Assembly: GCF_018598225.1 (NCBI RefSeq)
Contig: NZ_JAHESF010000044.1
Coordinates: 1-57,697, forward strand
Length of the DNA stretch: 57,697 bases
Origin: Chryseosolibacter histidinae
GTDB lineage: Bacteria; Bacteroidota; Bacteroidia; Cytophagales; Cyclobacteriaceae
Direction: 5' to 3'
Every line of letters starts with the position of its first letter. Position 1 is the first letter of the stretch. This document shows positions 32,178-41,861 of this stretch, piece by piece. A program made the position numbers and the translations under genes. Below the pieces are notes generated by a model, which saw nothing but the letters and a program-made list of their open reading frames with translations, was not told the DNA's origin and did no database searches.

Positions 32178-34682
32178 ATGAAGGAATTGTATCCCGTACT
32201 GGAAGCGCTTCCAGAGCTCCGGCAGAAGCTTGGGGAACATCGTATCGTTATTTTGCAGGCGCCGCCCGGTGCGGGAAAATCTACCGTGCTTCCGCTGGAG
32301 CTGATGAACGAGGCATGGCTGGCGGGTAAGAAGACCATTATGCTGGAGCCACGCAGGCTGGCAGCGCGATCGGTGGCCATGCGCATGGCAGCACTAAGGC
32401 AGCAAGAAGTGGGAAACGCCATCGGCTACCGGGTGCGCTTCGAGAACCGCGTGTCGGAGAACACCAGGATCGAGGTAGTAACAGAAGGCATCCTCACGCG
32501 AATGATCCAGGGTGATAATTCACTCGAAGGAGTAGGACTGCTGATCTTTGATGAATTTCACGAACGAAGCCTCCAGGCAGACCTTGCCCTGGCCCTGAGC
32601 CTGCAGGTGCAACAGGTGCTGCGCGACGACCTGCGCATCCTCATCATGTCGGCAACCCTCGACAGTGCCAAACTTTCAGCGTTACTGAACGCTCCCGTAG
32701 TGACGAGTCTCGGAAGGCAGTTTCCTGTTACCCATCAATATCTTCCCGCGGAGCAACATGTGCCGCTGGCTGTTACTGTGACGAAGGCCATCCGCAAAGC
32801 ATGGTTCGAGCAGAAGGGTGATATCCTGGCGTTCCTTCCCGGCGCCGGTGAGATCCAACGCGCCGCCGAGCTCCTGGAAAATGAAGGCCTGCCCGCGAGC
32901 ATCCATCCCTTGTTCGGGGATCTTTCTTTCGGCAAACAGCAGGAGGCCATTATGCCACATCCGCAGGGCATCAGAAAGATCGTGCTTGCTACGTCCATTG
33001 CTGAAACCTCGCTCACGATCGAAGGTATCGGTGTGGTGGTCGACTGCGGATATTCACGCGTGCCACGGTTCGATCCCAGGAGCGGGCTCACGCGGCTTGA
33101 AACAGTACGTGTTACGAAAGATGCTGCCGACCAGCGCGCGGGCCGTGCGGGCAGGTTAGGTCCCGGCGTGTGCTATCGCCTGTGGAGCGAAGGCGTTCAG
33201 ATGAACCTGGTGGCAAACCGTACACCGGAGATCCTCGATGCCGACCTGGCGCCACTGGTGCTGGAATTGAGTCAGTGGGGTGTAAAAGATGTGCAATCGC
33301 TTACGTGGGTCACCGCACCACCCCCGGGTGCTGTAAACCAGGCCAAAGAATTATTGCATCAGCTCGAAGCGCTTGAAAATGATCAGATCACGGCACGTGG
33401 AAAAAAGATGCTCCGGTTCCCCACCCATCCGCGCATAGCCCACATGTTACTTGAAGCATTGCCCGATCAGGACAATGGTGTAAAAGATCCGGCCATTGCC
33501 GCGGTGGCCGCAGACATCGCCGCCTTGCTGGAAGAACGCGACCCGCTGCCGAAAGAAGCCGGCGCCGACCTTTCACTAAGGGTTGAAGTGCTGCGGCGGT
33601 GGCGGAGTGGTGAAAAAGTTGCCGCCGAACGCAACGTGCTGGAGCGCATCGAGAAGCTGGCCTCCGCATGGAGAAAGTTGTTGAAGGTGAACACAGCCGG
33701 CACTCCCGTTGCCGATACAGAGACCGGCAGACTGGTGATGGCCGCCTATCCTGAACGTGTGGCACGCCAGATGGAAAAGCACAGCGAGCGCTATAAGCTT
33801 ATGAACGGGCGTGTGGCAAAACTTCCACCGCACGATCCGCTGACACGGGAGCCCTGGCTGGCCGTGGCCCAGCTCGATGCCGGATCGGGAGAAGGAAAGA
33901 TCTTTCAGGCCGCTCCGCTGGATGAACAGGAGCTGATGACCCATGCCGCCGAAAAGCAGACCGTGAGCTGGGATGACGAACGGGGCATGGTAGTAGCCGT
34001 GCAAGAGAAAAGGATCGGCATTCTGCTGCTTTCAGCCAGGCCGTTGAATGTTATCTCCGAAGCGCAGCGCATCGAAGTGTTGTGTGCGATGCTCCGTACG
34101 CAGGGACTGAAGGTATTGGGATGGGAAGAAAAACTGGCCTCATGGCAGGCACGGGTCATGAGCTTGCGCCAGTGGCGAACCAATGATGGTTGGCCTGATG
34201 TGAGCGAACAACATCTGCTGGAGACCCTTGAAACCTGGCTAGCACCGTTTTTAACGAACATCGGCAAACGCACCGAGTTACAGAAGCTCGAGGCGGAAAC
34301 CATCCTTTCCACCATCTTTCCCTGGGAGCTCGGCAGCAGACTCGATGCCCTGGCACCGGAGCGCCTGCCCGTGCCCAGCGGCTCATTGATCAGATTGAAT
34401 TATTTTGACGACGGCAGACCACCCGTAATGGAAGTCAGGCTCCAGGAGCTCTTCGGAATGCTCGAAACCCCGGCCGTGAACGAAGGACGTAACAAGATCA
34501 TCCTTCACCTGCTCTCGCCCGGTTATAAACCCGTTCAGGTAACGCAAGACCTGCGAAGCTTCTGGAGCAACACCTACGCCGAAGTAAGAAAAGAGCTGCG
34601 CACCCGTTACCCGAAACACTCCTGGCCCGAAGATCCATGGACAGCGCAGGCAGTGAGGGGAGCGAAGCGGAGAACTGGTTGA
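32178..34682 (+). CDS. hrpB: ATP-dependent RNA helicase HrpB
   Basis: 834 residues from the ATG at 32178. The open frame extends 148 codons upstream, but that part overlaps the permease gene in another frame and crosses the repeat. Motif I is APPGAGKST (Lys34), motif II is the DEFH box (125-128) in LIFDEFHERSLQADLAL, motif III MSATLD and motif VI QRAGRAGR. The HA2-type domain and the HrpB C-terminal domain follow. DEAH-type helicases of the HrpB family are widespread; the cellular role is poorly known. There is one gene only; the stop codon is followed by GGTTGCC-type repeat units. Confidence 0.95.
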   Translation: MKELYPVLEALPELRQKLGEHRIVILQAPPGAGKSTVLPLELMNEAWLAGKKTIMLEPRRLAARSVAMRMAALRQQEVGNAIGYRVRFENRVSENTRIEVVTEGILTRMIQGDNSLEGVGLLIFDEFHERSLQADLALALSLQVQQVLRDDLRILIMSATLDSAKLSALLNAPVVTSLGRQFPVTHQYLPAEQHVPLAVTVTKAIRKAWFEQKGDILAFLPGAGEIQRAAELLENEGLPASIHPLFGDLSFGKQQEAIMPHPQGIRKIVLATSIAETSLTIEGIGVVVDCGYSRVPRFDPRSGLTRLETVRVTKDAADQRAGRAGRLGPGVCYRLWSEGVQMNLVANRTPEILDADLAPLVLELSQWGVKDVQSLTWVTAPPPGAVNQAKELLHQLEALENDQITARGKKMLRFPTHPRIAHMLLEALPDQDNGVKDPAIAAVAADIAALLEERDPLPKEAGADLSLRVEVLRRWRSGEKVAAERNVLERIEKLASAWRKLLKVNTAGTPVADTETGRLVMAAYPERVARQMEKHSERYKLMNGRVAKLPPHDPLTREPWLAVAQLDAGSGEGKIFQAAPLDEQELMTHAAEKQTVSWDDERGMVVAVQEKRIGILLLSARPLNVISEAQRIEVLCAMLRTQGLKVLGWEEKLASWQARVMSLRQWRTNDGWPDVSEQHLLETLETWLAPFLTNIGKRTELQKLEAETILSTIFPWELGSRLDALAPERLPVPSGSLIRLNYFDDGRPPVMEVRLQELFGMLETPAVNEGRNKIILHLLSPGYKPVQVTQDLRSFWSNTYAEVRKELRTRYPKHSWPEDPWTAQAVRGAKRRTG

Positions 34683-34801
34683 GGAGTTGCCAGTTACCAG
34701 TTTCAGGGGTGTTGCGTCACAGATTGTGTCACGTTAGAAAGTAAATCAATAATGATGATTTACGCGTCACTAACCGGCCATCCGGCAACCGGCAACTGGC
34801 G
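34683..34801. repeat. GTTGCCA-family inverted pair
   Basis: Left arm AGTTGCC, AGTTACC, AGTTTCA (34685-34705) right after the hrpB stop codon. Right arm ATCCGGCAACCGGCAACTGG (about 34780-34799). The intervening 70 bases contain no gene. Confidence 0.8.
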
Positions 34802-34807
34802 ACCTAT

Positions 34808-35479
34808 TCACACTCCATTAAGCTTCCTCAAATAATCTTCAATATACTCCTGAACTTTCTTACGCCGATACTGCATAATAAACCGCGGGTGGGCGAGGGG
34901 AATAATTTTTCCGAAGATCTTTTCGCGTTCGTTGAGCTTGCTCAGGTATTTGAAGTTGTCGCCCTCGCCAAGACAAAAGGCTACGTGCCGGTGAATGCCC
35001 AGGTCAAGCAGTTGCCGGATTGAAGTGAGTATGAAGCCTTCCAGACTTTTGATCAGCTCGGGTGTGTCGTAATAGTTCAGGTTTTTTCCGTCCTGGGTGA
35101 AACCTAACGGTGACACCGAATTGAAAAAGTAAGACCCGTAGAATTTTTCCAACCCTCCGAAGGCGGCGATCATCGCATGGATAAAATCGGCCGACAGCTC
35201 TGCTTTTTTCGGCATATCGTTTTTGATGCCACTAATGGCCTCGAGTTTCAGTGGATCAGTGAACGGAATTCCGGTAATGCCCCCGCCAAACCTGCCCGGG
35301 TTAATGCCCAGGATCGCAAAACGTTTATTCGTATCGTTGTAATACTTTTTATAGAACTGTTTACAAAGCTCAAAAGACTCCTTCTGCTGATACGGATTCA
35401 ATACCTCTACACCTTTTGGCAATTTACCTGTGATCGCAAGATTTTTGTAAAAGACGAGAACCTTGTCTGCAAAAGTCAT
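34808..35479 (-). CDS. Uracil-DNA glycosylase family protein, SMUG2 type
   Basis: 223 residues. The glycosylase motif 1 is FAILGINPGRFGGGITGIPFTDP and motif 2 HPRFIMQYRRKK, as in the SMUG2 subfamily (DUF4918) first characterised from the related Pedobacter. It removes uracil and some deaminated bases from DNA. No signal peptide. The start ATG is preceded directly by AAGGAG, so the Shine-Dalgarno-like sequence abuts the start codon, closer than usual spacing; no better start is available. Repeat units begin six bases upstream of the start region. Confidence 0.9.
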   Translation of the reverse strand: MTFADKVLVFYKNLAITGKLPKGVEVLNPYQQKESFELCKQFYKKYYNDTNKRFAILGINPGRFGGGITGIPFTDPLKLEAISGIKNDMPKKAELSADFIHAMIAAFGGLEKFYGSYFFNSVSPLGFTQDGKNLNYYDTPELIKSLEGFILTSIRQLLDLGIHRHVAFCLGEGDNFKYLSKLNEREKIFGKIIPLAHPRFIMQYRRKKVQEYIEDYLRKLNGV

Positions 35480-35485
35480 CTCCTT

Positions 35486-35634
35486 AGTTTAAAGTTTGAA
35501 GTTTAAAATTGGTTGCCGGTTACCGGTTGCCAGTTGCCAGTTAAGGCGCGGTTACTGTATTTTCCTGATGGAGTCCGTCTCTTTTTAATATTGATGTACC
35601 CTCCTTACTCCTGGCTCCTTACTTCTGACTCCTA
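35486..35634. repeat. Mosaic AGTTTAA / GGTTGCC heptads and a CTCCTTA array
   Basis: 35486-35544: AGTTTAA, AGTTTGA, AGTTTAA, then after a four-base slip GGTTGCC, GGTTACC, GGTTGCC, AGTTGCC, AGTTAAG. 35601-35634: CTCCTTA, CTCCTGG, CTCCTTA, CTTCTGA, CTCCTAG. The two arms are not complementary here. The second arm ends immediately before the helicase stop codon (35636). Confidence 0.88.
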
Positions 35635-35635
35635 G

Positions 35636-37552
35636 TCAGATCTCAAAAGCGCTTTTATAAAAGCCATTCTCCTGGACAAAATCCAACAACTTTAAATAAA
35701 ACGGATGTGACCCCAAAGTAGCGCTATCCCCAACCATGATCAGTTTCTTCCTCGCCCTTGTCATGGCTACGTTTGTACGGCGGATGTCGCCCAGGAATCC
35801 TACCTCGCCCTTGTCGTTGCTACGAACAAAGGAGATGGCGATCACGTCGCGTTCCTGGCCCTGGAAAGCATCCACGGTATTGATGGTGATCAGCGCTTGA
35901 AGAGGTTCGAGAACAGGAGAGGCCTCCGCCAGCTTTTGGAGATGATCGACCTGTGCCCGGTAAGGGGTAATGATGCCCATAGTGAGCTGTTCGTCAACCC
36001 ATGCGCTTGCGCCGATCTCCTCCACCAGCATTTCCACCAGGTGAATGAGCAGTCGCGCTTCCTCTTCGTTCAGGCGGCTCAATGTTTCTGGGTCTTGTGT
36101 TTCGTTGTAACCGCAGCCTGCCGTGTCTATAAATTCCACGGGTATCTGTCCTGGCCTGAGCAAAGCGGCTTTCACTGATTCATGGGCAATAAGCCTGCCG
36201 TTGTAAAAATAGTCGGAAGAAAAGCGCATGATCTGCTCGTGCATGCGGTATTGCACTTCGAGCATGGAGGCACAATGCGGTTGCTTTTCAATACCTTTCT
36301 CAAAGAGAGTGCGTGCAAGCCCTTCACGCGAAGCTTCCACGGATTTTATAGTAGGTGGAAGCTGCTGATGGTCTCCGGCAAATACAGCACGCTCTGCACG
36401 CAGCAGCGGGATCCAGCAGGCGGGCTCGAGTGCCTGCGCGGCTTCGTCGATAAATACGGTCTTGAACTTTCTGCCGCGAAGCACCGGGTGCGATGAACCC
36501 ACCAGCGTACAGCAGATAGCCTGTGCGTTTTGCAGCAGGTCGTTCACGATGTAGAATTCCAATGTATCGGCATCCGACTTCAATGCTTTGGCTTCCTGCA
36601 GCAATAGCCTTCGTTGTTCCTTTTCCTGCCAGCCGAAGTTACGTTTGTACTTCACCGCCGAAGAGCGCACCTGCTCCATCTTCTTGCGCAGCGCACGAAG
36701 CTCCTGGTAGTTAGGATGTGAGGCGATGCGTGCATCCAGGGTTTTGCTCAGCGATTGTTCTGTAACACGGGCAGGGTGGCCGATGCGCAGCACGTTAAGT
36801 CCCTGCTCGCTCAGCTTATCCACCAGCAGGTCGATGGCGGCGTTGCTGGGTGCGCTTACCAGCACCTGCTTTTCTTCCTTTATGGTGTGTTTGATCACCT
36901 GCACCAGTGTAGTGGTTTTGCCAGTGCCAGGGGGTCCGTGAACGAAGGCGACGTCCTGTGCCTGCAATGTTTTTTTCAACGCCTCGACCTGGCTGTCGTT
37001 CAATACATTGAGTCCCTCGAAGTGGAAAGACCTTGGTTGTACGCCGGCCTTGTCGCTTCCCAGCAGTACGTTCTTGAGGTGGTCCACGCGATTGCCTTCA
37101 GCCTTGATCACTTCTTTCAGCGCGAATTCCATTTCACGGTAGCTCATTTCATCGAACATCACATCAACGCCCAGCAAGCCATCTTCCAGCCAGTCGGGGT
37201 GATCATCGGCATTCAATGTCACCACCATGGTATTGTCGCGCACATAGTTGATCACACCGTTCATGTGCTCGCTCTCCGGTTTGCCGGTGGCGTTACTGAA
37301 CAGGCTCACGAGCTTGCCGCTCTGAAATGCGTGAGGCTGGTCGAGGTGGTTGGTGCGCTCGATCTCGATGATGGGTCTCTCACCTGTTCCAATGTAATGC
37401 CGTTTAAGGCCCACGGGATACCAGGTAGTGCCCTCTTTGGTTCGCTGGCTGAGCGAACGCAGCAGCACTTTCTGACGATATTGTTCAAGGTCTGCCTGGC
37501 GTTCAAGCCTGAGCAGCTCAAGGGTGCGATGAAGCTGGTCTCTGATGTTCAT
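35636..37552 (-). CDS. SF1B-type DNA/RNA helicase (IGHMBP2/SMUBP-2-like AAA protein)
   Basis: 638 residues. It has an N-terminal region with an OB-like part (about 60-180) and then the two RecA-like domains. Motif I is HGPPGTGKTTTLVQV (Lys212), motif II IDEAAQ in VFIDEAAQALEPACW, motif III GDHQQLPPTI, and motif VI RRTNVAMTRARKKL. The DEAA box and the layout match the Upf1/IGHMBP2-like group rather than UvrD. It unwinds nucleic acids using ATP; cellular role in Bacteroidota unknown. It is divergent from the amidohydrolase gene. Confidence 0.93.
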   Translation of the reverse strand: MNIRDQLHRTLELLRLERQADLEQYRQKVLLRSLSQRTKEGTTWYPVGLKRHYIGTGERPIIEIERTNHLDQPHAFQSGKLVSLFSNATGKPESEHMNGVINYVRDNTMVVTLNADDHPDWLEDGLLGVDVMFDEMSYREMEFALKEVIKAEGNRVDHLKNVLLGSDKAGVQPRSFHFEGLNVLNDSQVEALKKTLQAQDVAFVHGPPGTGKTTTLVQVIKHTIKEEKQVLVSAPSNAAIDLLVDKLSEQGLNVLRIGHPARVTEQSLSKTLDARIASHPNYQELRALRKKMEQVRSSAVKYKRNFGWQEKEQRRLLLQEAKALKSDADTLEFYIVNDLLQNAQAICCTLVGSSHPVLRGRKFKTVFIDEAAQALEPACWIPLLRAERAVFAGDHQQLPPTIKSVEASREGLARTLFEKGIEKQPHCASMLEVQYRMHEQIMRFSSDYFYNGRLIAHESVKAALLRPGQIPVEFIDTAGCGYNETQDPETLSRLNEEEARLLIHLVEMLVEEIGASAWVDEQLTMGIITPYRAQVDHLQKLAEASPVLEPLQALITINTVDAFQGQERDVIAISFVRSNDKGEVGFLGDIRRTNVAMTRARKKLIMVGDSATLGSHPFYLKLLDFVQENGFYKSAFEI

Positions 37553-37612
37553 GATCCGGAAAGCAAAAGTAATGCTTCGGATCTTTTATGAACGGATTTT
37601 TTTTATTGCCGA

Positions 37613-37620
37613 TAATTTTG
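37613..37620 (+). promoter_or_regulatory. Candidate -7 element for the amidohydrolase gene
   Basis: TAATTTTG is an exact match to TAnnTTTG, 83 bases before the start codon. There is no clear -33 partner. Confidence 0.35.
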
Positions 37621-37703
37621 ATATTGACGCCGACCTTGCCGAAGCTGTAATGTATTGCGAAATGGCAGGTCTGTTGAACTCACTGGTCTTTAATAACTAC
37701 AAT

Positions 37704-39278
37704 ATGAGAAGTGTACTGCTCTGCCTTTTTTTTATGGCTGCCTCACAGCTGTTTGCCCAGGACTACGACCTGCTGATCCTGAACGGAAAGCTGGTGGACG
37801 GAACCGGTAACTCATGGCGCTATGCAGACGTCGCTGTAAAAGATGGCAAGATCGTCAGGATCGGTAACCTGAAGCAGGCCCGCGCAGCACGCATCATCGA
37901 CGCAAAAGATCACGTGGTGGCGCCGGGATTTGTTGACGTTCATACCCACATCGAGGGCAACGACCTCAGGGCTCCCATGGCCCCCAACTTTATCATGGAC
38001 GGTGTTACCACAGTAGTCACCGGCAACTGCGGCGGCTCGAACACCGACATCGGCAACTATGCTTTCAAGCTCGACAGTGTAAAAACCTCCATCAACATTG
38101 CCACCCTGATCGGCCACAACAGTGTGCGCAGAGCGGTGATGGGCGACAGTCAGCGCGATCCCTCACCGGAAGAGCAGAAGAAAATGGAAGACCTCGTGGA
38201 AGAGGCGATGAAGAACGGTGCGGTAGGACTCTCTACCGGACTGATCTACGTTCCCGGAACCTACTCCAAAACACCTGAAGTGGTGGGCCTTGCCCGTGCA
38301 GCGTCGCGTCATGGTGGTGTTTACGCTTCACACATCCGTAGCGAAGGAGATAACGTGACCGAGGCCATCGAAGAAGCGATCAACATCGGTCGTCAAGCCA
38401 GCATCCCCGTAGAGATCTCTCACTTCAAGGTGACTTACAAACCCAACTGGGGCCGCTCGGTGAGCACGCTCAGCCAGGTGGAGAATGCGCGAAAAGAAGG
38501 CATTGAAGTTACCATAGACCAGTATCCTTACGTGGCCAGCAGCACAACGCTGAACACCGTTGTACCGAGCTGGGTGTTTTCAGGTGGACGCGACTCCGTG
38601 CTCTACAGGCTGAAGGACCAGCAGATCCGGAAGAAGATCAAGGACCAGATGGTGACCTCGCTGAAAAGAAAACAGCTGAAAGATTTCGGGTACGCGGTTG
38701 TGGCACGATATGGAGCCGATACAACGCTGAATGGCAAAAATATTTCTGAGATCAACAAGCTGAAAGGAAGAAAAGCAAAACCCGACCAGGAATCAGAGAC
38801 CATCCTGGAGATGGTGGAGAACGGAAGCGCTCAGATGGTGTTCTTCAGCATGAACGAAGACGACCTGCGCAGGATCATGCAATACCCTTTTAATATGTTC
38901 GCCTCCGATGCCGGCATTGCCCGGTTTGGCTCAGGTGTTCCGCACCCGCGTGCGTACGGTACCAATTCAAAAGTGCTCGGCACGTACGTAAGGGATCTGA
39001 AGATCCTGTCACTGGAAGAGGCCATCAGGAGAATGACCTCGCTGCCCGCACAAAAATTCAACCTGAACGACCGCGGACTCGTCAGACCCGGCATGGCTGC
39101 CGATATCGTGGTGTTCAATCCGCTTACAGTGGGTGACAAAGCCACCTTCAGCCAACCCCACGCCTACGCCACCGGCTTCGAATATGTGATCGTCAATGGC
39201 AAAGTAACCTCGGATAGAGGTACCCACACGGGAGAACGGGGTGGGGTTTTTCTTACCGGGCCAGGAACGAAGCAGTAG
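37704..39278 (+). CDS. Exported D-aminoacylase/N-acyl-D-amino-acid deacylase-like amidohydrolase
   Basis: 524 residues from the ATG at 37704, which opens the signal peptide MRSVLLCLFFMAASQLFAQ; the frame is 53 codons longer upstream but without a signal. The metal-dependent amidohydrolase fold shows YDLLILNGKLVDGTGNSW (N-terminal strand), HVVAPGFVDVHTHIEGND with the metal-binding HTH pair, GVTTVVTGNCGGSN, and the C-terminal MTSLPAQKFNLNDRGLVRPGMAADIVVFNP. It hydrolyses N-acyl-D-amino acids or related imidates, probably in the periplasm; substrate unverified. It is followed by repeats. Confidence 0.92.
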   Translation: MRSVLLCLFFMAASQLFAQDYDLLILNGKLVDGTGNSWRYADVAVKDGKIVRIGNLKQARAARIIDAKDHVVAPGFVDVHTHIEGNDLRAPMAPNFIMDGVTTVVTGNCGGSNTDIGNYAFKLDSVKTSINIATLIGHNSVRRAVMGDSQRDPSPEEQKKMEDLVEEAMKNGAVGLSTGLIYVPGTYSKTPEVVGLARAASRHGGVYASHIRSEGDNVTEAIEEAINIGRQASIPVEISHFKVTYKPNWGRSVSTLSQVENARKEGIEVTIDQYPYVASSTTLNTVVPSWVFSGGRDSVLYRLKDQQIRKKIKDQMVTSLKRKQLKDFGYAVVARYGADTTLNGKNISEINKLKGRKAKPDQESETILEMVENGSAQMVFFSMNEDDLRRIMQYPFNMFASDAGIARFGSGVPHPRAYGTNSKVLGTYVRDLKILSLEEAIRRMTSLPAQKFNLNDRGLVRPGMAADIVVFNPLTVGDKATFSQPHAYATGFEYVIVNGKVTSDRGTHTGERGGVFLTGPGTKQ

Positions 39279-39281
39279 ACT

Positions 39282-39494
39282 TGTTGCCAGTTACCAGTTG
39301 CCAGGTGGCCGGTTAGAGCGGGTACACTTTCACCGTCAGGGCTTCAAATCGGGGAACCTGATTCATTGATACTTGGTTCATCGTTCCTTGAATCGGAGCA
39401 AAGTACTTATATCTAACACAGAATTGAACCGGCAACAGGCAACCGGCAACCAAGACTCCCCCAACTTTTAACTTCTAACTTCTAACTTTAAACT
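39282..39494. repeat. GTTGCCA / AACTTCT repeats as a partly inverted pair
   Basis: Left arm 39282-39313 (TGTTGCC, AGTTACC, AGTTGCC, AGGTGGCCGG). Right part 39428-39494: ACCGGCA, ACAGGCA, ACCGGCA, then AACTTTT, AACTTCT, AACTTCT, AACTTTA. The first half of the right part complements the left arm. The right end lies 8 bases before the patatin stop codon. The 114 bases between contain no gene. Confidence 0.85.
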
Positions 39495-39501
39495 CAGCAA
39501 G

Positions 39502-41784
39502 TTACTGATTCAATAACTCTTTGAGTCGCTCAATCGCCTTCCTGTTCTTCTCCACACTGATGTTGCCGATAATGCTTTCCTTCTCACGGGTGGTGAGACG
39601 CCAGCTCAGTGAAGCACGTGCGTTGTTCTTGCGCAGGCTGTCCATTTTCTGAAGAATGGGCACGTAGTCCTGGGCTTCGTATTCGATGTCAACCCGTTCG
39701 ATGTTGTTGTTGAACCACGACCGTGAGTAGCCGATGAGCAGGTCGCTGGTGATGTCCTGGAAATTTTCAAAGTTGTTATAGACGCTGCTGATGGGTTGGG
39801 TGAACGCATCGATGATGGTCTGCCCTTCACGTTTGGCGATATTGCCCAGCTTGGGGGAGTCACGAATGGATACGAACACAACGCCGGAGGTATTGGCGGC
39901 AATCCAATCCTTATACGCATACAGGAAGCGGACAGCGTCGCTCAGTCCGAAGTTATCGGAGATGCCCGCATCCATGATGTGGATCGGGGGATCTGTGGGC
40001 AGGGTGGTGTTGGGTGTGATGTAAGGGAACGTGGCACACATGCGCAGTGCTGAAAGGAAACGCATCTTCTCAGCTCCATGCTCGGCGAACAACCGTTGAA
40101 AGTCCACGCCGCTGAATTTCTGTTGCGTGTACTCTGGGAAATTGACGATCTCGTAGTTCAGGAAAGATACCGGGCGTGACGCGATGTAGAGCTTCCGGCC
40201 GTCATTGACGATGGTAGGCGTGAGGATCATCATCGGTATCGTGGCACTCAGCTCTGCCGTGTCGTATGCAGCGATGGGTTTGTCCATCAGCGATCCCGTG
40301 ATCTGGTTGAGCTGCTGCTCGAACGTATACCCGCGGTCTTGCAGGTATAAGTTGCCGGCATATTCAAATCTGGTGAAGCCCACGAAGAGATCGTTTGCCA
40401 GCAGGCTGAAGATCATCGGGTTCAGGTTGTCGGTGGAGATCTGCCTGCGATAAAAATCGGAATGCGGCTTGATGGGCTCGCCGGCTTTCTCCCGCAGCTT
40501 GAGCTCACGGAAGAAGCTTGCGCCGATCAATCCTCCAGAAGCACCGGTGATAAGCACGGAATTTTCCATCAGCTTTCCCTGCGTAAGGCTGTCCGCCGTT
40601 TGCAGCGCCGTGAACGTCCAGAGTGCCGCGCGTTTTCCACCGCCACTCACGCAAAGGAACACCAGCTTGGGTTTTTCATTGGCCGGGAATTTATTGCGCC
40701 AGTTCTCCAGCATGCTGAAGGTGCGCTTCCTGTCGGCCATGATGTTGGCGCTGTCGTTCAATGTACGCAGCGAGTGCACAGAATATTCCGCGGGATAGCG
40801 CTGATAGTTGAGGCCGAAAGCTTCATATCGTTTGGTGAAGAAGTCTTCGCCCACGAGGTAGTTCAGGAACAGGAACAACACCAATGCAGCTGTAGCCGAC
40901 CAGTTGCCGAACCAGTATGAGAACGCGCCGGCCAGCATCACGAAAATGGAAAGAAAGATCATAAAGCTCGATGCCGCGGGCAGCTGAAAAGCGGGATAAT
41001 CCTTGAAGAGACCGAGCACCATGACAATGGCCAGGATCAGGAGCTCGATCACCACCAGGTTGAAATGGTTCTGATCGAACACCTGCAGAATGGTTGCCTT
41101 GTCGTAAAAGTGGTCGTTCTCCACCTTTCTGATCTTCATGTTGTAATCGATGTAGTTCAGCACGTGCACCTGCTTCTTTCTGGCGATGTCCAGTTTTTTC
41201 ATGGCGCTCGCGCGGGTAACCTTCACGTTCGATTTGATCTTTTCATCGATGCGGCACACCACATAACGGAAGATGTCCTTGTTGGTGAACCAGAAGTAGA
41301 TGAAAAAGATAAAGGTCATTGTAAGATACCCGGTGATGAGTCCCGCAAGGTTCATGGCCAGGTCCATTCCGGTAGTGTACTCGTTGTTCTTCTGGAAGCC
41401 GATGATCTGGTAAATGTAGGCGCCGAGAAACAGGATGGGGATCACGCTGTTATTGATGGCGAATTTTGTGAATGGCCTCGACAGGGTTCCCACAAAAGAG
41501 AACCGGTGGCCGTCATTGATATAGCAGGTAATGTGAAACGCCGTTGTAAATCCCGCAACACAGAGACCGATGATAAAGAAGCTGGTGAAGTTCACCTTGT
41601 TGAGGTACTCGGGGTCGAGAAACAGGTAGGGGATGCCCAGGTACTTGCCGAAGCTCCCGGTGATCATGGCAAACAATACGATCCAGCACAATACCAGTAC
41701 GTGGTTGCGCCTGAAGTTGTTCAGCAGCAATTGAACCGGAAACGAATATGCAATAGCGGGGAAAAGAAAGTAAAGCCTGCGCAT
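39502..41784 (-). CDS. Membrane-anchored patatin-like phospholipase
   Basis: 760 residues from the ATG at 41784 (two codons upstream is an in-frame TTG). The N-terminal part (about 1-340) has eight or so hydrophobic segments with short loops, a large membrane domain. The C-terminal patatin domain has the oxyanion glycine motif VSGGGKRAALW, the nucleophile Ser416 in ITGASGGLIGAS, and the DAG dyad partner at about Asp605 in IMDAGISDNFGLSDA. Patatins are Ser-Asp lipid acyl hydrolases; here the domain faces one side of a polytopic membrane protein. Such membrane-fused patatins are rare but not unknown in Bacteroidota. Substrate lipids unknown. Confidence 0.9.
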   Translation of the reverse strand: MRRLYFLFPAIAYSFPVQLLLNNFRRNHVLVLCWIVLFAMITGSFGKYLGIPYLFLDPEYLNKVNFTSFFIIGLCVAGFTTAFHITCYINDGHRFSFVGTLSRPFTKFAINNSVIPILFLGAYIYQIIGFQKNNEYTTGMDLAMNLAGLITGYLTMTFIFFIYFWFTNKDIFRYVVCRIDEKIKSNVKVTRASAMKKLDIARKKQVHVLNYIDYNMKIRKVENDHFYDKATILQVFDQNHFNLVVIELLILAIVMVLGLFKDYPAFQLPAASSFMIFLSIFVMLAGAFSYWFGNWSATAALVLFLFLNYLVGEDFFTKRYEAFGLNYQRYPAEYSVHSLRTLNDSANIMADRKRTFSMLENWRNKFPANEKPKLVFLCVSGGGKRAALWTFTALQTADSLTQGKLMENSVLITGASGGLIGASFFRELKLREKAGEPIKPHSDFYRRQISTDNLNPMIFSLLANDLFVGFTRFEYAGNLYLQDRGYTFEQQLNQITGSLMDKPIAAYDTAELSATIPMMILTPTIVNDGRKLYIASRPVSFLNYEIVNFPEYTQQKFSGVDFQRLFAEHGAEKMRFLSALRMCATFPYITPNTTLPTDPPIHIMDAGISDNFGLSDAVRFLYAYKDWIAANTSGVVFVSIRDSPKLGNIAKREGQTIIDAFTQPISSVYNNFENFQDITSDLLIGYSRSWFNNNIERVDIEYEAQDYVPILQKMDSLRKNNARASLSWRLTTREKESIIGNISVEKNRKAIERLKELLNQ

Positions 41785-41861
41785 GGACAATTTAATCCTA
41801 TAAGTTAGTGCTTTTTTCCGAGAGCGATTGGGTTTTGATCATTAATGTTGATAGCCTGCAG

